The notes under the pieces were generated by a model. That model saw nothing but the letters and a program-made list of their open reading frames with translations, had not been told where the DNA came from and searched no databases. Shown piece after piece: positions 11,106 to 23,600 of a stretch of DNA of 64,000 bases; position 1 is the first letter of the stretch, and every line of letters starts with the position of its first letter. The stretch comes from Tubiluchus corallicola (taxonomy: Eukaryota > Priapulida > Priapulimorpha > Priapulimorphida > Tubiluchidae). The position numbers and the translations under genes were made by a program. Where the stretch lies: positions 137,001-201,000 of the forward strand of contig JAQGDQ010000140.1 in assembly GCA_030141605.1 (NCBI GenBank), read 5' to 3'.

Positions 11106-14100
11106 CTGTAATGAAAACAGAAGACCAATAAAGTTATTAACAATACAGGACAGACACACAGCAGTAACAATAATGATAAATAGAAACAACCATCACACAT
11201 GTATATGTCTTTGCAAAAAGCTTATACACTAACTGAAGCTTAAAATTAAAGCATGACTTGAATTTAAATTTTCATATTCTTGTATTCTTAAGTCTATGCT
11301 GCTCCATTGTAAACTTTTTTATTAAATTGTTTAACACTATAACTAGAGACAACAGATTTAACAAAAAGTTTATCAAAGTTTTAAGTTGTTATAACATATC
11401 TTATTGGTCAACACTATAAAAATCATGTCTGTTTAGTTACTATCACGATTGAATGTTTTGTAAAGCTAGAATCAAAAAAAGCGCATTGGAAAGAATGAGA
11501 GAGTGAGTGAGTAAATCCGTGAATGAATTGCGATATTGTTTCTAGGAGCAGAATTTTCTGGGATGTTTCCATGGTAATTTACACCTTTGTACCAAACTAT
11601 TGCAATACACTCAATAGAAATGCTTGATTACCTTGATACTTACATAGAGAAAGAGGGGCATCATCATCATCCCTCCTCTCCACAGTCGGCTGCACCTCTA
11701 CTGACTGCGACCGCCCTCTTATAGGAGGGGTGATAGGACCACCTTCCATAGACTGGGATCGAGTACGCAGTGGAGGCGGTGGCCGGGGCGGTCTTGGCTT
11801 TCCGTCTGATTCACGGCGGCCGCTTAGTGTCGCTTTTACCTGATGATAAAGAACCATCTTTACTTGCAGTAATCAGTTATAAATCCTACATTTCATACTG
11901 CTGTGAATAAAAACTGTTTTTTAAGATTCACGTTAATGAACATTGTCAATAAGCGAAACTTTGTCATAATGACTGTAGGATTGAACAGCTTAAACATTTT
12001 CTACGGTCCAGTTTGCACTGCAATTTTACAAGGTGAAAATCTGTATACCAAGTGAAGAGTGTCCGAGTGTCACAGTAACAGTTTTTGATACAGATAAATG
12101 AAATTTAGTAGATAAGCTCTATTGCTACTAAAAGGCAACATTTTTAATGCCAAATCCGCATCAAACAATTATAAATTGCACTATGTTAAATTATACTAGT
12201 AATTACAATTTAATAAAATACATCATAAATTATAATTAAAAATTCGTGGGTGGCAGTTCAACCAGTTGGTTAGTAAACTGTAATCCTAGTACTATGGTCG
12301 CCACTTAATAAAACTATGGATAACAAAACCCAAGGCATTTCAAGACCATATAGGCACGGTTTGGAAGCAACCCCATATAAACTATTGCTAAGAAAATTTA
12401 GTTAAAAAACCAGTGTGCTGTTTGATAAGTTTCTCATTAACAGGTGACAAAAGTAATCTCAAAATGAAATTAGCCTATTTTTTAAGATACGTAGTTGAAA
12501 TTGAAATCTGTTTGATAGTGTTCTGCAAAAACTTGCCTTGGTTACCAAAATGAATGATAAAACTAACCAGATGTAGCTAAAATTTGACGGGCTAGTTAAT
12601 AAAATATACATTTCTACAGAGCGAATGTTAAAAATATGCAGGTGAACAGCTTGAGCACACGTGTTGTATATACTATATTAATTAGGGTGAAGTATTTACA
12701 TACTGTACTTTGCCAAATGCACCCACTTGCAACAGGCCAGTGCCATAATAAAACAGCTGTTTATTAAGACCACTTATTGTTGGTCCCATTGTGATTTTAT
12801 TAAGTAGCCATAACCGAATTATTATTTGTGAACTGCGTCATTTAACTCACTCTGTCCATTTCTCGTTTTTTCTCATTCTGGGCTTCTATCAGTAATTTAA
12901 AGGCTTCTTTGTTAGCGGCCGATAGCGCACTGCACACATCAGCAGCAGCACCTTCAGCCTCGAATACGTGACAAGCGAATTCTCTTTGCTTCTGGGAAAC
13001 ATCTGACGTTACACTTACAAAACCAAATAATCTGTAAGAAAATTAATAACAGTTACAACAGAAACAAAATGAAAGTTTGGCAGAGTTTCCAATTCGTGAG
13101 AAGCTTAGTGACATCAAACTTGGCTTGGCTAGTAAAGCTATTTTACACCTCTGCTCTACAATCGGCATGGTAGTAGAAGAAAATGGCACAAAACTTCAAA
13201 AGTCGACTCGAAAAAATTCTGAGTTACTCACTAAAAGTTTTCCACCAGAGGAATGTTGTTGGTCGATTAGTTGCAAGAAAATTTGAAAATAAATTTTGTG
13301 AGTAACTGTCTTATCAATATTTCTCACCTGACAGTTTTTGTTCATTTTCGCTGATGCATGATTGGATGTGGCTTACCACAAGGAACAATGTTAGGCCCAC
13401 TGCTGTTCTTGCTTTATATATATATATATATCGATGTTCCACATCCACTTTCAATATAAACATTTTAACTAAAGTGCATAGTGCTACAGCAGAAATGAGT
13501 TTAAAGTGGCATGCAGAAGTTAAAAATAGAGTTAAAATTTCCTACACAACCTGCTGAATTTAAAGATCTCTGAAGGTGTATTTTAAAGATGCCAAGGAGT
13601 TCTGACTATCTGCAAAAGAGCTGTTCCAATCTTTACCAAAGTCAAGTTCTTCGAAAAGGAGAAAGCCTTTTAGATATTTTTAATAATGTGCAGCTTTACA
13701 CCTAATGGAAATAAACTACGTATAACTCGAATTCTTGCGTATCTCAAACAGAATTCCTGGTAAATTCTTAAGAATCTGACTGAAATTACCTAGCCTATCT
13801 CGAACAGCCTCCCAAGAAAAGTTCAATGCGAAAGTGTGCACCACATTACGATTTTATCTAATAGTTTCAGCAAAAATGCTAAGATTTCTTGTATTACTTT
13901 AGCAGAATGCCGCATACAACATAGCTCAATGACCGTGGTTTAATGTAGATCACAAAATTATTATTGTCGAATTATTATTAACCATGCTTCTCAGACTACA
14001 AAAGAGGTGGACTAGTCATTTTATTTTTAATTATTCATAAAAATTGTTTGATACTGGATTAAAGACTCAGTTTGTCATTTGCACAGTTGTGTTACTAGTT

Positions 14101-17100
14101 TATTGTCTGATGTTGAGTGACTCAATCGTGTTTTCTTACGAACATTGTCTAACTTGTACTTTCGCATAACTCGGACAAATTTTCCGGTCCCGAGGTGTTC
14201 GAGTTTACTGTATAACATTCTAACACCCAGGGAGACAACTATCCTCTCTTACCAATATCCACATAGTGATTAGCTTAGAAAATTTTATATCACTTCACAA
14301 AGAAGAATAAACAAAAACTTAACGCGCAAATGAAAATCGACACCAAAAAGAAGAAGCGCAAATGAATGTAAGACTGGCAATGCATACCTAGGATCATCTT
14401 TATGGCTAGCCCAGAAACATACATCAGCCATGGAAAATTCCATTCGAGCTACTCGAGATGCAGCGTCTACTAACCTGAAAAGCATCAATACTTTAGTCAT
14501 AAAAAATATAGTGCAGTGAAGATAGAAGCATCTGCAATCCTGCATCAACAGAATCTAAAGATATATTTCTGTGGAATCATGTATACATTCTGAAGGTCAG
14601 AGAGTTACTTACTGTTGAGTCTAAAGCAAATTCCTGCCACTCTGCTAAATTTACATGCTAATTCATTGTTACATTTCAGCATCACAATGACACATTATCT
14701 CACATAAAGGTGGTATGAGTAGTATAGCTGTTTCATCTCTAAGTTTCCTTTGCTGAGTCAACTTCAGGTAGGAACTACCAAACTACACTCAGAGAAGTGA
14801 TGCAGAGATTGACTAACTAAATGGCGCCCAGAATTGTGCCACAAGACATAGATTTGTGACATAGAACTCTGTGCTCAGAAAAGTGATGCAAATCAACTAT
14901 ACTATATGCAGAGATGAACTGCCATTGCCACGGCTTTATAAAAAGCGATGCAGAGACTAAATAACATACTATGCTCGAGAAAGTGTCACAAAGATGAAGC
15001 AACATCACGACATGCAGAAACAACAAACATGCAGAAGTGATTCAGAGATGAAACAAGTATATTACGCACAGACAAATGATGCAGAAACAAAGCGACTGTA
15101 CTACTCACAAAAGTAACACGGAGACAGAGGAATACTACATCTACTCCTGAGCTTCAGCAATATTTCTTTGTGTTGGGATATTTAACATTGGGACTTCTCT
15201 GGAGACAAGTGGCCTTAAATAACTTTAATTAGACAATCACAGCTGGTAAGAAAACACAAATAGCAACCTAATGACGTGCAAACTACAAACAGTATCATGA
15301 GATTTTAGCACAGCAAAGTTCTTATTCAGTCCAAGTTACCCTCCCTATTTGGGATCCAATTAAAATGGCAGCAAAATTCTTATTCATTGCAAGTTACCCT
15401 CCCCATCTGGGATCCAATTAAAATGGCATTAAGATTTTATTTTGCCCAAGTTACCCTCCTCATATGGGATCTAATTAAAGCTGTGATAACTTCTGTGCGT
15501 TTGTGCGAAAATCCAAGAGAAAAGTTAACATCTTCGTAAATTAACGAGCTTTTCACTCGACTTACGACCATCAAAATTATTGCCCGATGCTGAAAGCAGA
15601 GAATTTGGATAAAAAATCCCTACCTTAGTTGTTGAGGAGACACTGTGAGCTGTAGGTTGCACATTCTCACAACGTTGTGCTGTGTTCTTGCTTGTAGAAT
15701 GTGAGAAATAGTCTGATGTACATTTTTCTCACCTAGAATAATAATGCAACAGATTAAAATTAATTAGAAGCAAATTATTAACAAAACACACATATTAAAT
15801 TTTCTAATCAAGGGATAGCTCAACAAACGTTAAATTTTTGACTAACGGATAGCTCAGCATATGTTAAATTTTTGACTAAGGGATAGCTCAACACACGTTA
15901 AATTTGTGACTAAGGGATAGCTCAGCATATGTTAAATTTTTGACTAAGGGATAGCTCAACACACGTTAAATTTGTGACTAAGGGATAGCTCAACACACGT
16001 TAAATTTGTGACTAAGGGATAGCTCAGCATATGTTAAATTTTTGACTAAGGGATAGCTCAGCATATGTTAAATTTTTGACTAAGGGATAGCTCAGCATAT
16101 GTTAAATTTTTGACTAAGCGAAAGCTCAGCATATGTTAAATTTGTGACTAAGGGATAGATCAGCATATGTTAAATTTTTGACTAAGGGATAGCTCAGAGA
16201 TAACGTTAACGGTTAACTCCATAAGGCAGAGTGTTTAAGTTCCATCTAGTACATCGTAGCGGTTCAGCTAGGAACCAGTTTTTACATACTTAGGTTTTCA
16301 CGTTAGTGGTATCACTAGCTATTTGCATACTTGCAGAGTGATCATGCTGAAGAAAATTATGCATTATAAAATTATTACAGTGGACTCTCGTTACAAGAAT
16401 CACACGTATAAGAATCAGCTCAATATAAGAATCAAAATCGCGTTTCCCGAATTGAATCGGCATTTTCCTAGTGAAAATCCGCTCGTATAAGAATCACCCT
16501 TCTTTCGATAGTAGAATCAATTTTGGCGCCGGGAGCCGGTTGGGAGCCGAAATTGACCGCCTCACCAGAGGAGAAATGAAGCAAAGCAAGCTATCGATAT
16601 TTTTCAAGCAGTAGATGTAGAGTTTTCTGTCGTCTCCAGCACAATTTCGGAAAAAAATTATGTGCATTAAAATTTTTTTAAGGCAATTCTCGCATCATGA
16701 AATATTTACCCAACCATGAAATAAAAACATTAGTCTAGGAATTTTTAGGTCCTTTTTAGGCCAGAAAAACATTATGCTGTTTCATGTCGTTTCTAGCGTA
16801 ATTTCGGGAAATAAATAATTTTGTGCATAAAAAAATTTTAAAGCAATTCTGGGTCATGCTCGTTATAAGAATCTCTCGTTATAAGAATCACTTTGCCTTC
16901 TCCCGGGGTGATTCTTATAACGAGAGTCCACTGTATACCTCATTTTAGAATTTGGGAAACCATTGTTTTTTTAAACTATTGAAAGCACGGTTTTTCGCAC
17001 TAAAGAACTGAATTTAATTTATTCTTGAGCAAAAAGATGTACAAAAGGACAAAAACTTACAGAGACAGCGTTCAAAAAAATGTCAAAAACAAAAAAACAT

Positions 17101-17561
17101 CAAATCACACCTAGGATAACGCTAAAAAGTATAGCGTTGTGGAGATAGTGTGAGAAACTTGCATTAAATAAGGAAAAATAGTTAATGCTAAAAACTAAGA
17201 GTTTAAATGTAAAATATTTCCAAGAGAGAGTTAGAAAAGGACAGGTCTGGTCTTATTTATAACAACACAACTACCGACCAACCAAAATCTTAGCTTTCAG
17301 AGACAAGATAAAAAATCAGCAGTTAATAGTGTAATTTGAAAAGAATATATTATCAACATAAATCTGTATCAAAATATATATTTTTGCAGCAAAGTGAATA
17401 CCCAAGTAGTAATGCAGTGCATTGAACAACCAAACTTAAGTAAAGCCGAGGCCGGTCAGAAAATAAATGAGTGACTGCCAAGTTAAATGCTTCCTCTGGT
17501 TGGTTTTATATATACCATACTGATTCAGCCTATTTATATCGTCAAATGATGTACTAGCCAG

Positions 17562-17648
<87 letters not shown>

Positions 17649-20600
17649 GCTAGCTAACTAACTAGCTAACTTGGAAGGAGATTGACAGGAAATAACTATG
17701 TTTCTGAGGTACATAAGGTAAGAACGTAGTTTTTATTAAGCACAGACAACCGTTCAGACAGCAAATGTCATTATCAGTGGTAGAAATCCAGCCAAAACAA
17801 ATAATTAATATATTTATTACACCACAAACCAAGGTACAAATGTCATTACAAAATCAAAACAACGAAATTTAAATTGTCACAATGCAAGTGGAAATAACTT
17901 AGAAAAAGGTTCGCAAAGAAAATGTAAAAAATCGTACCATTTTCTATTTCATGTATTTAATGAATAGGGTAATTTAACGTTGATCAGTAAAAAGAAAAAC
18001 AGTTGTTAACCTTTTTCAAATGGAACTTTCATGGATCCACAAAACTTTACATGGAAAGTTTTTGGTTGTGGAGACGCCTGATGTTCTTCACTGATAACGT
18101 CCGACGCCGGCTGATCAAATGGATTGATGCGTCTGAAGTAAACATAGCATGATATAAAAACAAACAAACAAACAAATTGGCAGCATAAATGATTAAAAAT
18201 AAAAGTGATTTATCAAATGCTTTAATTATGACTCTTAAACATCATAAAAATTTAAAAGAAATATAATCATTGCAGCAACAATAGAAAAAAATTAAAGTAC
18301 CTAACCCTGGGATTGAACCCAAGGCCTTCTGATTGCTAACAAATGTCAGTTGATTGTAATTTGTTCATAATTATCGGCTTAGAAGGCCAATCACGAAGCT
18401 CAGATCATTAGATTGGAGGCAGATGAACAAAGGGTGATTAGAGTAATAAATAACATGTCAAAAAGAGACAAACAATGACCAACTCCAAACAAACGACTGC
18501 GACACACTAACAGTTTGTCACTTCAACTGCATTTGGATGACAAGAATTGATGCTGTGCCAACACTTTCAACCACAACAAACTGACTTATGAAAAGTAAGC
18601 AATGGCTGATACAGACCTTGTAAGATCGTTTAAGAGATCGGCAAATCTCGAAAAATCACTACAGTATCCAAGCAGCATTAAACAAAACGATATTTCAAAC
18701 ACTAACAAAAGTTAGTTAACTAAATAATATAGGTTGTTTACCAACTTCATAACGTGTAATTTGATCCCCGAGTGATAAACGGGAGCAAATGTGATAAAGA
18801 GATCTAATCTTGTTTAGAGATTGCTGCTGATTCATTAAACTTTTCTAAAATTGCCTGACTACGATTGTGGAAACTACATAATAAATTTTATTCTATTAAA
18901 TGTTAAAAACTGTTGCAACTTAAGTTGGCTTGAACCAGGCATATCGAAGTAAATAAGAAATATTTTATCCAGTATGCCAGAAAAATTAAGCACACCAATT
19001 TGACACATTTTTTGGTTAACTTATTGTAAAGTAAACATAAATGAGATATATGTGTGAAACGCTAATTTCATATAATTTCCATTTTCTTGCATATCATAAT
19101 TTATTAATTTTCACTTTGCTTATTTCACATAAATATAGTGAAGCTAAAATTTCAGTCCACCAACTCAAGATTAACCAATAAATTTATGACAACAGTAAAT
19201 TATTTATTACATATTTTTCATATTTTTAATACATTTGAGAGAAGAGACAGATGCAAGGCAAGGTCTTGTATAAATCATTCACTATCATTCACTAGGTTTG
19301 GCAAGTTAATGAGGAAAATGAATGCCAAATTGTGCAATTTTTTGAATTTATTGACTTAAATATAAAAATTGGGTTTCAGATTAATCTGAGTTACGTAATT
19401 CGTCTTACTGGAAATTGTGAACAATATCGTATAAATTGTGATACCTGCCAACTGCACATCTTATTTCAATAGAATAAATAAATAAAGGTAACAATTATGA
19501 TTTACCTCTTACAAAATATTTTCCCAGTGTTTAAGTAAACAACAGTAATTAGATAAAACTCAATAGAGTAATTAAGTATGAAAGTAAGTAAGTTTATTAG
19601 TTTATCACCATTTTTAAAATAGCAAAATACATAACTAAGAGATTTATAAATCTATACAGGTTACAATAATATTACAAAGTGCAAAAGTGATTATTGATTA
19701 GTGGTGAAAGGGTGGCGAAAGAACTATAAGTTATCGAGCTCAGCCACCCTCTCAGCATTGTTACTAATATAATTAATTAATTAATATTCGTGTACCAGGT
19801 AATAAAAACTCATCAGATTTTGCATTTAAGATGAATGAAAATTGAATTATTATACGAATGTGTTAGTTTATAATAAAATAATGTTCAATAATGGGAAAGA
19901 AGAGACACATGTGACTATCTTTAGATAATAATTTAACTATTACGTATTTAGAATTAATATTATAAAATTAATTAATATTAATCACAATAGAGCAGCAAGA
20001 TACAAACACATGCACAGAAAAACAGTTCAACATACCTGGGAGGACCATCTTTAGGCTCAGGTAAAAACTCTTTACTATCATCACTTGGTGATATCATATC
20101 AAACTGTATGGGGGTATTCATGAGAATATCACGTATTGGTGATGCATGTTGAGGACTTGGACCACCGCTAACTGCTCTGTAATTCATAAATGAATAATGA
20201 TTTTTTAAATATGAAAACATATTATATTACTATGCAGTTGAGGTACGTAAAACACTTATGTACTTTTTGATACATATTATGTAAATAATGCACATAAGAA
20301 GCTTAGTAATTTTTTATACATGTGCAACCAATATAGGTCAATGGTGATTTATGATAAGTGACTAAGTGAACAAAATTAGAATACAGATAATCACACATCA
20401 TCGAATATAAATTAAACTGCATGCACTAAACATTAAAATGAAAAAAATTCTTCTTAATTTCAAGCTACTAATCATAAGATGTGATACTCTTCTTGAAAAC
20501 AGAAAACAACAGATCCTGTAATGAATTCCACAGATAAGAGGATCAAAGAAAAAAACTGGATTGAGAAGCTAGCAGGAGAAAGCTGGATTGATTCTGCATC

Positions 20601-23600
20601 TGAAGATGTGCAAGTAAAATTACGAGAAAAGTAAACAAGTTCTTCAAACAAACTGCCAGCATTTAGGAATGTATGAAGAGGGATCCTGACGCATATTCCT
20701 TAAAACTAGCGAATAACGAAGCACAAAGTGGCAAAATACTTTCCACTAGAAAATTGATAAAAACTAGACCTACTGAACCGGCAACAATATTCTGCAATGT
20801 GCCCCGCGGGTTAGGGCAACAAGCTGGTGGGCTAGGCCGAGTGGCGTAGCTAGTACTTTTTGCAAAGGCAGATAATTATCTTTAGAGAAGGAATATAAAA
20901 TTAGGAATCAGGTTCATTCTTTACTAATATGTAACTTACCTCTGATGGGAAGTAAACATGAGAACACACATTTTTATAACTGTAAACAGATCTCTCTAAC
21001 TAGTCTGTAATGTGAAGCATTGGGATACTCACTAATCTATTTTTCTGTCCAGCTGCTATACAGGGGCGTATCAAGACTTTACGACGCCCTACGCTGATAG
21101 TTCTGTCCCACCCATCTCTATTGTAACTCTTCGTTGTCATTTTTAATTATTCGTATTTGCATAGGGCTTATATTTAAGCAGGCTGCGTAACTGCTTGTCG
21201 TGTAGTACCTTGCACCTGTTCATTATGTGACACTTATATACAAGCTGAGTTCAGTAACTGCCTGCGGTGTGTTGTAAAATGAAACCTTTACATGAATACG
21301 AAAGCATGCACATTTTCAAAGGAGACTAAAAGTTTTTCTAAACTGCGGCTCCCTCAAGCTTTGCCGCCTAGGCTATAGCCTAGCTAGCCTATTGGTTAAC
21401 ACGCCCCTGCTGCCACGATACGTCATTTAAAAAAATGTTTACCATTGCCATAGAATCCGGTTTTACATTATGATTTACATTATTTCAATAGAATCTGTCT
21501 CCCCTCTCTGGTTCCCTTGGTCCCTCCCTCTCCCCCTTTCCTTCTCCTCTCTCTTTCTCTCTCTCCACCATCCTTCCTCCCAACATCCCTCGCTTTCTGT
21601 CTCTTACTCCCTCCCTCTCCCTGTCTCTCTTATGCCTCTCTAACTTTTTCTCTCTCTTCCTATCTCTTGTTCTAGTGCAGTGGTTCCCAAAGTAGGGGTA
21701 AATTACCCCCCGGGGTAATATGGTTTTTTTGGGGGGTAACGGGCACCCCTCTGAAAATTTTTAAAACTTCGCTCGGAATGCATTTTACAACAACGGAAGG
21801 CAACAATACAACAACAACACCTGGAAATTTATTTATGTCACGAGCAAACATAAATAATTTTGCTTGCTTGTGGCATATACGTGTGTTTACTTTTTGAGTT
21901 GGAGAAGTAGTACTAGGTGGGGGGTAATGGACACGACCGGTTTTCCCGATTTGGGTAAAGGTCCGAGAAAGTTTGGAAACCACTGTTCTAGTGTGTCTAT
22001 TTAGTTTTGTATAAAAATTTTTTCTTTGGAGAAAGATCTGATCCAACCCAGCTATTTTAGTGTAAAAATCTTGTAATTGAAATGATAACCAGGATTTTCT
22101 TACAAAATACGAGAATGGCTCACTCACCCCGAAGAAGTCGGAGAATGATCTTTAGAACTCTCCGAAGAATGTTTCTCCTTCTCTTTTTCTTTTGCTCTAG
22201 CTTTCAATTTCTCCTTTCCGCTACTATTTTCCTTGATGATGTTTCGCAAAGTGGCCACCCACTGCAAAATACGTGAATTCTGGTCAGGCTAGTGCAATGC
22301 ATGCAAACCCAATTTATTATTTCAAGAACACGTAGCAACCATATCACAATCAATATCGTGGCAGGTTTTCATACAAGATTTTTATTGCTGACAATTAACA
22401 TATTTTTACGGTTATGTTTTATGCATAATGTTTGTTAAAGGAAAGGCCATTTCTGAAAAGTTAGGCTTGTTTCAATGTTTTCAAAAAATGTTAGCAATAA
22501 AAATATAAGTGTGATAATTAGTAAAACCATTTTAAAGTCGCAATCATTTCATGCTTGGGCGCTCCCATTTTGAATGCCAATGTTTCCACCAGTGACATCA
22601 TTCATCGGCTGAAGGAAGCAGCACCATGTCAATTTCCATCAAAAGTATAATAAGTTGATACAAAAAATTAGGTAGCTTGTCTTGTGATATTTCTGCATTA
22701 ATATTAGTCAAGCTGAATAAGTTTGAATTAGTTTAAGCAGCGCGCTCATGAAAAGTCACGAAGTCCACCAGTTTCGTTATAATTTTCAAGTGAATGGCGG
22801 GTACCACTGCATCTGGAAATCCCTATATAGCGGAAGTATAGATTAAATTTATGTTTCATAAGCAGCTTTTCTTGCAAATTTTTTTGTTATATTTTTCTTG
22901 CAAGTAAATGCAACAACATACTAAGTGACTTAACCTTTCCTTTAATATTGTGGATAAATTTTAACAGTTTTGCATATTACTCTAGTTTAGTTAAAATCTT
23001 ATATATAGATGTCAATTTAAAACAGTAATAAAACAACTTAATTATTAAGAAACTTTAACGTAATTAAGGCCAAAAAGAATTAAAATTATTCGAGTGGCAG
23101 AGGAAAAATTTCAGGTTCCTAACACAGAATTGAACCAAGGACCTTCTAATTGTTAAACCTGCTAAATACTTATGCAGCTGATTGGTGAAGAGAAAGCTCC
23201 CATTTAACTACAAATGTTATACCAATTGTTTATTACAAAAATGTAAAGCTCAGCTATTGTAGTATAGCAAATGTACTATTATGGTAATTGGTTTACTAAC
23301 TTTCCAGGAACAACTAAATGAAAAAATAGTTTTGCAGGACTACGCTTTTATGCTAACTGTAACACAATATTAAAAAATTAAGGTTAATCCTTAATCATAC
23401 CGTCGTAGCACAACTTTCGTTTTGCTCACGGTTCTATAATCTTACTGTTTATTCTTACAAATGTATAAGTGCATATTTTTGTGCCCTTTAAATAGTGAGT
23501 AAATACTAAAGAAATAATATCAATTATCATTATATTACTAAATGAAATACTAACTCAAAAAATAATCTGTTTTCAAAATTAGTCTGACTTAGTCACATTC

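Noticed and set aside
21672-22127. 151-codon minus-strand frame
   Set aside because: It runs across the hAT-like element and into APPL intron 11; no transposase motif. The only coding part nearby is APPL exon 11 in its own frame.
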